Assembly: GCA_950295325.1 (NCBI GenBank)
Contig: OX485807.1
Location: 25,021,666 to 25,085,665 of the forward strand
Source of the DNA: Polytrichum commune
Taxonomy: Eukaryota > Streptophyta > Polytrichopsida > Polytrichales > Polytrichaceae
Length of the DNA stretch: 64,000 nt
Direction of reading: 5' to 3'
In this document: positions 48,644-59,685 of the stretch, in pieces
How positions within the stretch are numbered: position 1 is the stretch's first letter
Layout of the letters: every line of letters begins with the position of its first letter
The notes under the pieces: model-generated
The model's input: the letters and a program-made list of their open reading frames with translations, nothing else
Databases searched by the model: none
Told to the model about the DNA's origin: nothing
Position numbers and translations under genes: made by a program

Positions 48644-49735
48644 TTAAGCTCGGTACTCCTTACACCTACTTCCCGATGTACGAGTAGGAAAGAGCTCACC
48701 GTTCAATGTTTCCAATTGGATTGAATTATTAGGAAAAACCTCATAGACAAGGTAAGGTCCCAACCACACCGCATCGAATTTTGCCGGAAATTCAAGCTTC
48801 CGCGCATCTTGGATCATGACCATCATCCCCGGTGTTAAAGCCCTTTTCTTATGTCGTTTGTCAAAAGTAATCTTTCGCCTTCGTTGGATCGCTTCAATAT
48901 GTTGAGCCGCCATTCTCCTCCTTTCGTCAAGTGCTTCCAAATCGGTTAGTCGATTTCGTAAGGATTGACTTTCGGTAAGTCTTGCACTTACGGCCACCCG
49001 AAGTGATTCGACTTCATATTCGATTGGAAGTGTGGCTTCTAGGCCATAGACTAAAGAAAATGGTGTAGCACGCGTAGTTACCTTGTAGGTCGTACGATAT
49101 GCCCAAAGTGCCGCCGTTAATTTTGTATCCCAATTCCGCTTTGAGTCCAAAATTGTTTTGCGTAGAATACTTACCAAAATACCGTTGACTCGTTCCGTTT
49201 GTCCATTTGTTTGTGGGTGGTAAGGAGTGGTCTTCCGGTGATCGATTTGAAACCTCTCGGTCATCTCCCGGATTAAGTCGTTCAAAAAGTGAGTACCCCG
49301 GTCACTTACTAGAATTTTCGGCACTCCGAACCGAGAAATAATATTTTCGTACATGAAAGTTGCCGCATGTTCCGCCGTATCGGTCTTTACCGCTTTGGCT
49401 TCCGCCCACTTCGTAAGGTACTCCGTAGCAACTACAATATATTTCATCCCTTTTGTAGATTGAGGGTGCACCTCACCCACATAGTCAATTCCCCATTTCT
49501 CAAAAGGAATTAAAGGCAATGACACATGGAGTGGCATTTCCATCCTTAGGTCGTTCCGGGCATAACGTTGACAAGCATCGCATTTTCTCACATAATCGTG
49601 TACATCCTTAAATAGTGTGGGCCAAAAATAACCCGCCCTAAGGATTTTTTGCCCGGTGAGTTGACCGGAGAAGTGCCCGCCACATGCGCTATCGTGGCAA
49701 GCGATTAAAATCGCTTCAACCTCCGATTTCGACAC
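48644..49735 (-). CDS. Gypsy integrase segment of pol
   Basis: 363 residues. The HHCC zinc motif comes first (ACHDSACGGHFSGQ, then VRKCDACQRY). The core follows with catalytic acidic residues in WGIDYVGEV, LVSDRGTHF and the Glu of GQTERVNG. The C terminus has a GPY/F-like segment (FDAVWLGPYLVYEVF) and no chromodomain. It is separated from the upstream RNase H frame only by a TGA at 49,741-49,739, so it is part of the same polyprotein rather than an independent gene. It integrates element cDNA in the nucleus. Confidence 0.93.
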   Translation of the reverse strand: MSKSEVEAILIACHDSACGGHFSGQLTGQKILRAGYFWPTLFKDVHDYVRKCDACQRYARNDLRMEMPLHVSLPLIPFEKWGIDYVGEVHPQSTKGMKYIVVATEYLTKWAEAKAVKTDTAEHAATFMYENIISRFGVPKILVSDRGTHFLNDLIREMTERFQIDHRKTTPYHPQTNGQTERVNGILVSILRKTILDSKRNWDTKLTAALWAYRTTYKVTTRATPFSLVYGLEATLPIEYEVESLRVAVSARLTESQSLRNRLTDLEALDERRRMAAQHIEAIQRRRKITFDKRHKKRALTPGMMVMIQDARKLEFPAKFDAVWLGPYLVYEVFPNNSIQLETLNGELFPTRTSGSRCKEYRA

Positions 49736-49738
49736 ACA

Positions 49739-50812
49739 TCATCGTAAAAGACCATCGGATCCTCTCCTAAATAACCTATGGCCTACCACAACAAATTGCC
49801 TACTATTTACCCTTACTTTTCTTCTCTCCTCCTTTGTCCATTCTTCGGGCAACTTGTGGGTTGTTAGGAACTCCACAATTCCGGCATACCATTCCGGTGT
49901 CGAAGTAACTACGAATAGGCTATCATCTACCAACCTATCATCTACCGGATTTTCTCCTATCTCCTCCGACAACCTAGACAAGTGGTCGGCTTGTAAATGC
50001 ATGCGACCCGGCTTGTATTCTACCGTGTAATCAAATTCTTCTAGCAACAAGACCCACCTAGCTAACCTACCACTTAATTCCGCCTTGTTAACTAGATACT
50101 TGATAGCCATGTGGTCAACGAAAAATACAACCGGGTTACACATTAAGTAATGTCTAAATTTTTTTACCGAAAATACCATCGCTAGGCATTCACGTTCTGT
50201 GGTTGAATAATTTCGCTCCGCCAGTGTCAATTGCTTACTTGCGTAAGCTATAGGTTGATCATTCTCTTTTTCCCCCGTTGCTTGACAAAGTGCGCTCCCA
50301 ACCGCCACATTGCTCGCATCGCAATAAACATGAAAAGGCTTACCCCAATTTGGTGGCATCAATACCGGGTAAGTGCTCAACCTATCCCGTAATTCTTCAA
50401 AGGCTCTTTGACACGCATCCGTCCACTCAAATTTCACATTCTTCTTGAGCAATTGTGTAATGGGCACCGCTATCTTTGAAAATTTAGGAATGAGCTCCCG
50501 GTACCAATCCACATGCCCTAACAATTTAGATATCCCCTTAGAATTGGTTGGAGTTGCCAATTCGCTTATGGCCGCAACCTTTTCCGGATCCGGTTCTCTC
50601 CCCTTTTCACTAACTACATAACCCAACAACACTCTCCTATTGACACCCAAAAATGTCTTATCCGGGTTCAATGCTAACCTCATCTTTCTACACCTAATCA
50701 ATGCCTCCTTAACACAATGTAAGTGCTCATCCATATTACTTTGTGTACTAAAATCATCCACAAACACGGTCATGGATTTAAACAACAAGTCGGTGAAAAC
50801 ATACATCACCAA
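49739..50812 (-). CDS. Gypsy RT C-terminal part and RNase H segment of pol
   Basis: 357 residues in the same frame as the upstream gag-pol frame, following the stop at 50,818-50,816. It contains the RT catalytic FVDDFS (about 50,764-50,746), the thumb-proximal KTFLGVNRRVLLGYVVS, LLGHVDWYRELIPKFSK, and RNase H motifs FHVYCDASNVAVGSAL, IAYASKQLTLAERNY and TTERECLAMVFSVKKF. It ends with GRMHLQADHLSRL and a linker to integrase. In a working element this would be translated as one chain with its neighbours. Confidence 0.93.
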   Translation of the reverse strand: MVMYVFTDLLFKSMTVFVDDFSTQSNMDEHLHCVKEALIRCRKMRLALNPDKTFLGVNRRVLLGYVVSEKGREPDPEKVAAISELATPTNSKGISKLLGHVDWYRELIPKFSKIAVPITQLLKKNVKFEWTDACQRAFEELRDRLSTYPVLMPPNWGKPFHVYCDASNVAVGSALCQATGEKENDQPIAYASKQLTLAERNYSTTERECLAMVFSVKKFRHYLMCNPVVFFVDHMAIKYLVNKAELSGRLARWVLLLEEFDYTVEYKPGRMHLQADHLSRLSEEIGENPVDDRLVDDSLFVVTSTPEWYAGIVEFLTTHKLPEEWTKEERRKVRVNSRQFVVVGHRLFRRGSDGLLR

Positions 50813-50815
50813 CCT

Positions 50816-53800
50816 TTAAAAAGTGGCCGGGGCATTACATAATCCAAATGGCATCACAATCCATACAAAGGTTCCCCATGGTGTGGTAAAGGCCGTCTTA
50901 TGGATATCTTGAAGGGCTATGGAAATTTGATTATATCCCGCATACCCATCCATAAAAGTATACCTCACATGACCTCCAACCTCTTCAAGCAATAAGGTGA
51001 TGAAAGGTAAGGGGAAATGGTCCTTTTGTGTGCAAGAATTTAATTTTCTATAATCTATACACACCCTTAGTTTCCCATTCTTTTTCTTCACTAGGACCAT
51101 AGGAGAAACCCAATCCGTAATTTCAACCGGCTTAATAAACCCGGCCTTCAACAACCTCTCCAATTCCGCCTTCACCAACAATTGCAATTGAGGATTCATC
51201 CTCCGCTCCTTTTGTCTAATTGGTCTAGCACCCGGAATCAAAGGAATCCGGTGCTCTACCATCTCCCTAGGAATTCCTTTAAGCTCATCGTAAGACCAAG
51301 CAAAAGTATCACTAAACTCATCTATCAAATTGCTATACTCCCTAACCTCTTTCTCCCCCAATTTGGATCCCATTTTCATTTGTCGCACCTTGTCATTCTT
51401 CAATTTCACGTCCACGTACCGCCAATCCGCTTCCGACACATGTGCTTGTTCATCTTTATTTCGATACCAATCGGAAGGCACATTGGGGTAGTCTTTCACA
51501 TTTTGACCCACAACTATCCCCGTAGAAGTGGTCTTAAAATGTAAGGGCTCCTCCAATTTTGATGACTCGATAATAACCTCCTCCTCTTGAGTTCCATCCA
51601 CATGGATTAAACTAACTTCACCCTCTTCCACGTCATCTACCCAAGGTGTTAACCCACCTCTAACCCATTCTTCCTCGGTGAGCACCTCACATGGCTCCAA
51701 TGATGAACACTCTTCTAAACTAGCATTAAGAATTTTATCACCTAATTCCAATTGGTGAGATGTGACCATGACATCAAATTCCGACTCGGAGTACTCCCTT
51801 AACCATTGGGCATAATCCCCATCATCCCCATAATGGTAGAAATTAGGACCTAAGCTTCCCGATCCATAATATATGGGCCTACTACGACCTCCCGAATGCA
51901 CTTCCCCTATCAACACATCTTCATTTTTGTTAGCCTCCTTGGCATCATCTCCGTCCTTCTCGTGGTGATAGAACTTAGGGCTTAAGTTCCCCGAACTTGA
52001 GCGTATAAATGTGTGTTGACCTTTGGGTTGAACAACTCCCACTAACGCCTCATCACAGTTATCTTTAACCTCGTCATCAAATACCTCTTCCGATGGTAGA
52101 CACAATTCTTTCTTCATCCAACCTCCTAGTGACCCAATCGACACCACTACTCTATTATCCTTAGGACCATAAGTTATGGATGGTTTTGGTCCACCCCAAT
52201 TAACCATAGCATTCGCCATCCGTAGCCAAGGCCTTCCTAGCAAAATGGGAAATGTGTCCTTGTTGGAGTGCATTTTAATGACATGGAAGGTCACTAAGTA
52301 CTCTTGACCCCCGGTAGTCATCCTACAATCCTTGATCATCCCCAAAGGTGTAGTTGAACTTTGATTTGCCATATTGATGATCAAAGGTGAAGGCCCCGTG
52401 AGTCCAAGTCCTAACTTCTTCATGGTATGTTCCGGTAGTATGTTTAAACTACTCCCTCCATCAACTAATACGTTAGGAACTACCTTGTCTACAATCACAA
52501 CTTCTATCTCTATGGCTTTCACATCTCTTCCGCCTTGTGATTGGATTCTAGCGGCTACTTTAGTTTTGACCTTCCTAGCCCTCCTATGCACCGGCATCCC
52601 TTCCTTTAATGTTTTCCTTGCCGCGGGTGAAATCTCCAATAGTTGGCCGAAAGTAATATCCGCCTTGAGTGTGCTAAGATCCGCCCACAAGTCGTACCCG
52701 GTAGACTTGTCCATCTTGGAATTACCCACTCCGTCAAATTCATCCAAGGGAATTCCCGGTCCGTCCCATTCGCCCACATCGCTACCATCCAAGTCATGTA
52801 CTACATTAGGTCTCTCCCTAGCTTGTAGAATTACATTCTCCCTTTCCACATCCTTGGTAGCCCTCCTAGCTACCCTATCTAATTCGGAGAGGTTAAGCTC
52901 TTCATCCGAAGAGTAATTCCCTTGCTCTCCTATTCCTACCTCCAATGGGGCATCCCCTCTCCTAGCTCTAGTAGTTACCGCTAATGCGGGTGCTTCTTCA
53001 ACCACACCCTTACCCTTCACTAACTCATGTGTAATAGCATTGGTGTGGGGGGGCCATTGACTTTGTTCCTCTCCAATTCCCATTGGGAGAGGAAGCATGT
53101 CATCACAAGTGGCCTCCAACACACCATTCATAAACCTAACGTCTTGGGAGTTAGATGGACCCGGATCCATTGGAGGCGCTTGTCTTCCGCCATTGACATT
53201 AGGTGAACTTCCTTGTCTATTTTGTATCGGAATGTACCCGGTTGTGGTTTGCAATCCCGCCGGCGGGTGAAAAGTTTGCCTAGCATTACTATGGTCATAG
53301 TATAAGTTAGGTGGCCTAAGTTCATTAGCCGGTACTCCTTGTGGCCTAGCACCTCGCATATTATCCCTTGCTTGTTGTTGTGGATTAGCCACCGGGTAAG
53401 GGACATTAATTATTTTGTCCGGTTGGCGACACTCATCCGAGGGGTGACTCCCTCCGCAATTGCTACAATTTAACCCTTGACCTTCGGACCAACATTGTCC
53501 TTGAGCGTGCCACCTACCACAAAATGGGTGAAATTCTTTTTTCTCATAATTTTGGCCACCTTGCCCTCTAGGTTGTGATCCTCTATTGTTGCCGTTTCCA
53601 TAGTGAGGTGGCATTTGCCCTCGTTGATTTTGTTGAGGTGGATTACCGTTTCCCCTTTGGTCACGGTTTTGTCCACCTCTACAAAATTGCCGAGTGTGGC
53701 CCGGTTGGCCACATTGGACGCACCATAATCCGGAAGAATGCCTCCCCGACTCAACCGGGGGTGGAAGTCCCGGTTGTTGACTCCGGATCATTAATGACAT

Positions 53801-55033
53801 TTGATCCGTGAGGCTTTGCATTTGTTTTATCATAACCTCTTGGAATCCTAGTTGGCTAGCACCTAATCTCCTCTCAACCTCTTCTAAGTGTGGATCCGTT
53901 CTAGGGGCCGGTAGTGCCAAAAGAGGTGCCGGTTCCCTAACCGCCAAAGGTTGGGGGCCGGTATCCACCATAGCATAGGGGATTTGACCTTCGTATTTAA
54001 CCGGTTCTCCCGAAACTACTCTAGGTCGGATAGGAATGAATTGAGGGATTAATTCATCCTCCCTTCTCCATAACCTTTCGTGATCCTTATCCAAATTTTC
54101 AATATCCCTAGCCGCCCGCTTGGCATCCGCTAAGGTTAAGGGATTTCTTTCTAGAACACCCCTAATAGTTCCGGACTTGAAAAACCCTTGGATAAAAAAT
54201 TGTTTTAGTGTATCGTCGTTGAGCATAGTACCCACGAACCTAGTGTACACTAAATCAAACCTCCTAATGTAAGCCGAAATTTCTTCCTCCCTACCTTGCT
54301 TTAATGAGGATAATGCCCTTAAGGCGGTACTTTGACCTACTTCCGGCCTAAATTCATTTAGGAATTCCCGTTGTAATTGTTCCCATCCCCTAAAATGACC
54401 CTCGGCATGATCCCGATACCATTCATAGGCTTCTCCCTCTAAAGTGGTCGGAAACCACACTAACCAATAACCCGGGTTGGTTATGAGGGAGCTAGCCAAC
54501 CGTTCGATATACCGTTCCATGTGGCGAGAGGGATCCTCATCCTTGGTCCCATAAAATTTAGGGAGATGAGATGGCATATCCATCGCCGCTAAATTTTGTG
54601 GGACCACAATGGGTAGGCCTCTTGGCCTAACCAATGGGTCTATAGGAGGTACCGGAGGTATAGGCGGAATTGGGGGTATGGGTGGCGGATCCATCCCCCG
54701 CTCCTCGGCCATAGTGTCCGGTAAGGTATTTTCTAACCCCTCACCCAAGCCTATAAAATTTTCCTTTGTTAATTTATGTGCCTCCGATGAGGTTTCTCTA
54801 CCCAACTTGGAAGGAGTTACCTCTTTCTCAAGTTGAGTGTCCACTCCTAATGTCTCCACTAACAAACTAACACTAGGCTCAATATTTAAGCAACTCTCTA
54901 ATCTAATATGAGCTTCACCTACAACTTCACTAATTCTAGAAGTCCTTCTCTTACGGGTAGATTTTTCTAAGCCTAACACTAAACTCGGTTTTTGGGATCG
55001 AATCTTACCTTGCATTCCCCATAAGACGATCAA
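50816..55033 (-). CDS. Gypsy gag-protease-RT segment
   Basis: 1,405 residues. Gag capsid core from about residue 155 (LPKFYGTKDEDPSRHMERY, GEAYEWYRDH, EFRPEVGQSTALRAL); a zinc knuckle WCVQCGQPGHTRQFC near 437; and a second Cys/His-rich segment near 510 (LNCSNCGGSHPSDEC). The aspartic protease active site VDGGSSLNILP has its Asp at residue 858. RT begins near 1,280 with GFIKPVEITDWVSPMVLVKK, then LRVCIDYRKLN and FMDGYAGYNQIS. The frame stops (TAA, 50,818-50,816) right after NAPATF, in the middle of the RT palm, where family members continue. Gag packages element RNA; protease cuts the polyprotein. Confidence 0.93.
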   Translation of the reverse strand: MIVLWGMQGKIRSQKPSLVLGLEKSTRKRRTSRISEVVGEAHIRLESCLNIEPSVSLLVETLGVDTQLEKEVTPSKLGRETSSEAHKLTKENFIGLGEGLENTLPDTMAEERGMDPPPIPPIPPIPPVPPIDPLVRPRGLPIVVPQNLAAMDMPSHLPKFYGTKDEDPSRHMERYIERLASSLITNPGYWLVWFPTTLEGEAYEWYRDHAEGHFRGWEQLQREFLNEFRPEVGQSTALRALSSLKQGREEEISAYIRRFDLVYTRFVGTMLNDDTLKQFFIQGFFKSGTIRGVLERNPLTLADAKRAARDIENLDKDHERLWRREDELIPQFIPIRPRVVSGEPVKYEGQIPYAMVDTGPQPLAVREPAPLLALPAPRTDPHLEEVERRLGASQLGFQEVMIKQMQSLTDQMSLMIRSQQPGLPPPVESGRHSSGLWCVQCGQPGHTRQFCRGGQNRDQRGNGNPPQQNQRGQMPPHYGNGNNRGSQPRGQGGQNYEKKEFHPFCGRWHAQGQCWSEGQGLNCSNCGGSHPSDECRQPDKIINVPYPVANPQQQARDNMRGARPQGVPANELRPPNLYYDHSNARQTFHPPAGLQTTTGYIPIQNRQGSSPNVNGGRQAPPMDPGPSNSQDVRFMNGVLEATCDDMLPLPMGIGEEQSQWPPHTNAITHELVKGKGVVEEAPALAVTTRARRGDAPLEVGIGEQGNYSSDEELNLSELDRVARRATKDVERENVILQARERPNVVHDLDGSDVGEWDGPGIPLDEFDGVGNSKMDKSTGYDLWADLSTLKADITFGQLLEISPAARKTLKEGMPVHRRARKVKTKVAARIQSQGGRDVKAIEIEVVIVDKVVPNVLVDGGSSLNILPEHTMKKLGLGLTGPSPLIINMANQSSTTPLGMIKDCRMTTGGQEYLVTFHVIKMHSNKDTFPILLGRPWLRMANAMVNWGGPKPSITYGPKDNRVVVSIGSLGGWMKKELCLPSEEVFDDEVKDNCDEALVGVVQPKGQHTFIRSSSGNLSPKFYHHEKDGDDAKEANKNEDVLIGEVHSGGRSRPIYYGSGSLGPNFYHYGDDGDYAQWLREYSESEFDVMVTSHQLELGDKILNASLEECSSLEPCEVLTEEEWVRGGLTPWVDDVEEGEVSLIHVDGTQEEEVIIESSKLEEPLHFKTTSTGIVVGQNVKDYPNVPSDWYRNKDEQAHVSEADWRYVDVKLKNDKVRQMKMGSKLGEKEVREYSNLIDEFSDTFAWSYDELKGIPREMVEHRIPLIPGARPIRQKERRMNPQLQLLVKAELERLLKAGFIKPVEITDWVSPMVLVKKKNGKLRVCIDYRKLNSCTQKDHFPLPFITLLLEEVGGHVRYTFMDGYAGYNQISIALQDIHKTAFTTPWGTFVWIVMPFGLCNAPATF

Positions 55034-55937
55034 CCCTCACTTGACCAATCGCATCTCTCACAACCCTCCCCTCTTAATGTTTCCATTTATCTTGGTGTGA
55101 TTTAAATTTTTAGGAGGTGAGGAGAAAGACCCTGCAAGCCCACTTAAGTAAAGAAATCCCAATAAGGGATAGGCATGCTCATGTTAATTTTTGGTTAAGC
55201 CGGAGCATCACCTCCGCACTTTTCCGCAAATTAAACACTTGCCACAATACCGATTGTGAGGGGGTGACCTTCCTTGTAGATTATGTTAAAAAGTCGAGGC
55301 TTCACCCTTCGACTTCTCACACTATCCACAATTCGGGAATTACCCTCTACAACGGATAACGACAATCACGAATACAAAATGCATTCCTTAATTGGTTAAT
55401 AATTTCACTTTGAAGAAACAAACGTACCTTAAGCAATCGCATCCCCCTGTGAGTTAGCACTCCCCTCAATCGTGACTCAATGTGACAACACAACAAACTT
55501 CCTAAAATATTAATTTAATCTAGAGCATGAAATGACAACTCCCGAAACTTTGAGACTCACCCCGAGGGGAGTGTCAAAGTTCAATGTCCTAAGGTGAATT
55601 TACCCTCTAATGTTTTAATGAGCTACTCGGTTATAGGTTCCTTCTAAGTCCTTAGCAAATCCCCAAAAAGGTTGAGGACGTACCTTCGCCGCGCTCCTTC
55701 CTTAAAAATAAATTTGCGTAATTGACAATGCAATCCATTCCAAGGAATAATTGAAATACAATTAATCTAATAAATTCAAATGTAAACCCCAAAGAGAGAA
55801 CACTTACCGAGTCTCGGATGCTCCTTCCCCTCTCTCAAGTTTGTGTCTCCAAATTTTCCTAGTTGCCTCCAAGTCTCTTAGTCGCCTCCAAGTCTTGTCC
55901 CTACCTCCCGCTTCGCTCCCGGCGGACGCACCCATTA
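55034..55937 (-). other. Gypsy 5' leader
   Basis: About 900 bp between the 5' LTR and the gag frame, without a convincing ORF. A candidate primer-binding site TGGGTGCGTCCGCC starts three bases inside the LTR edge; the matching tRNA was not identified. Confidence 0.6.
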
Positions 55938-57463
55938 TGTGAGACCAAATCCACCACCCTTAAGCGTCCTAGTCCGGGTGATGACTTTGAGAATCACATT
56001 TGTCTATCACAACATGGAACCATATGCAAGGTGATTTTCATGTTTAAATGAACATGCATTGTCTCACTCATTGTACTTTATTAATGTTGGCCTCTTGGCT
56101 TGTGCTAGAGTTGGCTTTCTCAAGAGTCCAACCCGCGGCTTTAGCCGCACATGCCCTCAATGATTTTCCCCTTGCATACTTTGACCCAACCTCCTTTGTC
56201 TTCCCCTCGCGGAAGTCCTCCACCTTCTCCATTACTTGTGCACTTGATTTATTTAATAGAGAGGATACAAGCGTTAAAAAACGCTATTTCCCATAATCAA
56301 TCCTAAGTGCAATTACTTATGAAACCCACACGTGCCTCCACCTAACCTAATGTGGCCAACTACTTATCTATAAACTAATATAGTCTAATATAGTCTATAA
56401 ACTAATGTAATCATATAAACTAATCAGTCTCAGCCGCAGCTAACCAGCTACCCAAAATACAGTCCCGGCCACAGCCAACCAGCTGCCTCCGATGCAGTCG
56501 CAGCCGCAGTTAACCAGTTGCCTCTTGATACAGTCCCGGCCACAACTAACCAGCTGCCTCCAATGCAGTCGCAACCACAGCTAACCAGCTGCCTCCAATG
56601 CAATCACAACCACAGCTAACCAGCTGCCTCCAATGCAGTCGCAACTGCAGCTAACCAGCTGCCTCCAATGCAGTCGCAACCACAGCTAACCAGCTGCCTC
56701 CAATGCAGTCGCAACCACAGCTAACCAGCTGCCTCCGATGCAGTCGCAGCCGCAGTTAACCAGTTGCCTCTTGATACAGTCTCCCCTAGCCGCTAATCGA
56801 GCATTTCCCTAAGTCTTTGTTTTCGATCCTTTACTAATGAATTAATCTAACCCACTAATTCCACTAAATAACTACCTAATCCCCACATGTTGTCTCAAGC
56901 TCTAAGAGCTCACTCCACTTGAGAGGAATTGAGAGAGAGAACTTAACTAATTAAATTCACTAAAAACTAATGTCCTACACGCGTAGCTCAAGCTTTTAAG
57001 AGCTTGCTCCCTTGAGAGCGCTTGATGAAGAGAGAGAGAAATGAGAGAAAAAACACCTTAAGTAGCAAAGAGGGAGAGAGGGAGAGAGGGGGAAAGAGGT
57101 GAGGATAGGGTGAGAGGATTGGCACCTCCAATCACAATCCTTTAACCCTCTCCTCCAAAGTAGGGACTAATCCCCATCCACCAAGCTTCCTTCTTCCCAA
57201 ACTACCAAGGTGGATCCAAAAGTGGGCATTTAACTCGCGGAGCTCACCTTGCTTCACCTTACCCCCCACTCACCTAATCAAGGCATCCTCTTATTGAAGT
57301 TAAACCTTGAAATTACTACACAACACATTCTAATGCCTAAACTTAAATCCATACCACACTTCACTCTTTTTATGTTTTGTGAATAATCATAGCACATCAA
57401 AGTCACACTAAAATTGGTTTCGAAGACTTAATCATCACATGTGGGCACCATTTTGGGCTCACA
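55938..57463 (-). repeat. 5' LTR of the Ty3-gypsy element
   Basis: 1,526 bp, TGTGAG...CTCACA, essentially identical to 47,056-48,581, including the minisatellite (about 56,425-56,782). Confidence 0.97.
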
Positions 57464-57468
57464 GCATG
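57464..57468. repeat. Second copy of the gypsy target-site duplication
   Basis: GCATG immediately outside the 5' LTR; matches 47,051-47,055. Confidence 0.95.
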
Positions 57469-59640
57469 TGATGTGTTTTATTTCATATATGTTATGTAAT
57501 ATTAGCTTGTGAAGGTATTTTAGTGATAGTTCGGGGGTAAGTGTTGGGATGTTTCGTGCTTGTAACATCCATTGTGTTTCTAGTGGTGTAGGGGTGAGAG
57601 GAAAGTTTCCTTGTGTACTTGTGAGGTGGATTCCACTTGTCTTTTTCAATAGGAATAGGGATCTTGTAATTGGTGATCGCATACAGTCATGCAGTGAGAG
57701 GCGTGTTAGGTTTTGGGCTCCTCTGTGTTTAGCAAGTATGTGTTGTATTAAGCCTTTGTATATTCTACTGAGCCTTCCTTTGTCGTTTAGGGCATTTATG
57801 AGTTGTTCTCCTATACATGTTATGTATGTATTTTTTTAATAAAAAGGCTTCTGTCCCGAATATGTCATGTGGTAGTTGTGTGACGGCGTTTGACATACAT
57901 TTTGGTAATCCACATATGGTTTTGTGTAGGGCGACGATTTTCTTGTCTAGTTTTTTAATGGCCGGAAGAGAGTACGGTACGGCATAGAAGCTGTAGGCAA
58001 TACCGGCTCTTATGACTGTATCGACCATTTTTATTTTTTGTTTCATGGTCGCTGGGCATGTTATTAAAAGTTTGTTTTGTTTGGTTAATTTAGCCGTGGT
58101 GATGTGCATTTGTGTTTTCCACTGTAATGAAGGAACTAGGTTAATTCCAATGTATACATATGGTTCGTGTTGGCTAAATATGGGTATTTGTTGTTGTCTG
58201 AAATTTATATTTGCTTCTTGTAAGTGTATTTTGAAGGCTTGTGGATTTAGTTTTGACTTGTTGGGGCATCCCGTGATCGCGCATTTGGGTATACCTAGGT
58301 CCATTCCTGCCCATTCGCAGAACTTGTCTAGTTTGTCTAGTTGTAATTGTAATGATGTTACTTTGTTGGCTAGGATGGCTAAGTCATCGGCATATGCTGC
58401 GGAGTTCAACTTAGTGGTAGAGGTTTTGAAGGTATATCCATTGTTTCCCCTTTGTAACCACCGCAAGAGGGGTTCTAGAAAAATAATAAACAAGTATGGG
58501 TTTAATGTATCTCCTTGTATGGTTCCTCGTTGTATGGGGATTGGTTGTGTTTTACCAAAGTATTCTCCTATATATGTGATGGTAGATTGTGCGTAGATAT
58601 TTCCTATCAATGCTACGGCATCTTGTGGGTAGCCTAGATCTTTCATGATGGTTAGTAATCTAGCGTGATCAATTAAGCCAAAGGCATTTTTTAAGTCTAT
58701 ATATAGGATATAGATATCTTGATTTGTGAATTTGACATCTTCAAGTGCTGATATTAGAGTTTGTAGTTGCCTTGACGTACATCTCTCGGCTCGAAATCTT
58801 TCTTGGCTGTCATGTAGGATTTGATGTCTTTTTCCATATGTGGCGAGGATACTAGTGAGTGTGCTAGTAAAGAATTTGTATATTGTGTTGGCAAGAGCAA
58901 TTGGTCTGTGGTTGTTGAGGCAATATGGGTTGCCTTTCTTATACAGTAGTATGGTAGTACTTGTTTTCTAGGATGTCGGGATGCGTTTTTGTTTATAGCA
59001 ATGGGTAAAAAGGAGAAATAGGAGTGTATGGAAGCGTGGAGGCATGGACTTTAATATGGCATTAGGGATTTTGTCTGGCCCTGGGGTTTTCCCGTTTGCT
59101 AGATTTCGGAGACACATGTCGTACGTTTCTTGGTCTAGGTATGTGTGTAATGGAACATTTGGTTCACCTCTTTTTTCGATAGTATATCCGTCTAGGTCAT
59201 GCCATGGGTATTGCCTAACCCCACATGTGCAGTATTGTGGGTGATCAGGTTGGTAGTGGCATGTGGGGACTGTAGGTTTGTTAATGATAGATTGTTGGGT
59301 ATGAATTTCTTTGGCGATGTCTTCTGGGTTGGTGAGGATGTTATTATATCTATCTATAATGCAGTCTAGTGGGGGTGAATCGTTTTCTTTGAAGACCTTT
59401 TTGTTGATTTTTTTGGGGTTTTTGTCATATAGTTGTTGGTATTTGAATATGGTTTTTTTATTTGTTTTAATGAATATTCCGTTGTGATTTTTCGGGCTTC
59501 TTTTTTGGTTGTTTTTGCCTTGTTGGCTAGATCTTCTATCCAAGTATTGTGTGGTAGTGGGTGTATTGGGGGTGTTGGGAGGGTGCTATGCGTTTGGCTA
59601 TTCATTTGTTGAATGATGGGGTGGTCTCGCCAATTCAGGT
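57469..59640 (-). pseudogene. LINE reverse transcriptase
   Basis: Most of the domain lies in one frame from about 59,605 to 57,765, with a single TAG (58,970-58,968) inside RIPTS*KTSTTILLYKKGN. Motifs in order: GKTPGPDKIPNAIL (about 59,090), HRPIALANTIYKFF, LYIDLKNAFGLIDH, RGTIQGDTLNPYLFI and AAYADDLAIL (YADD at 58,395-58,384), then IGINLVPSLQWKTQ and an AGIAYSFYAVPYSLP thumb-side segment. A frameshift near 57,760 moves the connection region into 57,682-57,464, which runs up to the gypsy insertion point. The upstream part (59,543-59,100) links endonuclease and RT. This is a target-primed non-LTR RT. Confidence 0.9.
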
Positions 59641-59685
59641 TATTTTTTGTAATGTATATTATTTTCCAGGTAAGGTGGTATGTGA

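Larger units (their letters stand above)
47056..57463 (-). mobile_element. Ty3-gypsy LTR retrotransposon (Athila/Tat-like), recent
   Basis: 10,408 bp with near-identical LTRs, 5-bp TSD GCATG, and gag-protease-RT-RNase H-integrase in Ty3-gypsy order on the - strand. The RT motifs (FMDGYAGYNQISIA, FVDDFS) and the lack of a chromodomain point to the non-chromoviral Athila/Tat group. It interrupts the LINE between its RT and methyltransferase-like regions; removing it restores a continuous reading frame across the junction. Two in-frame stops (50,818 and 49,741) break pol. Confidence 0.95.
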
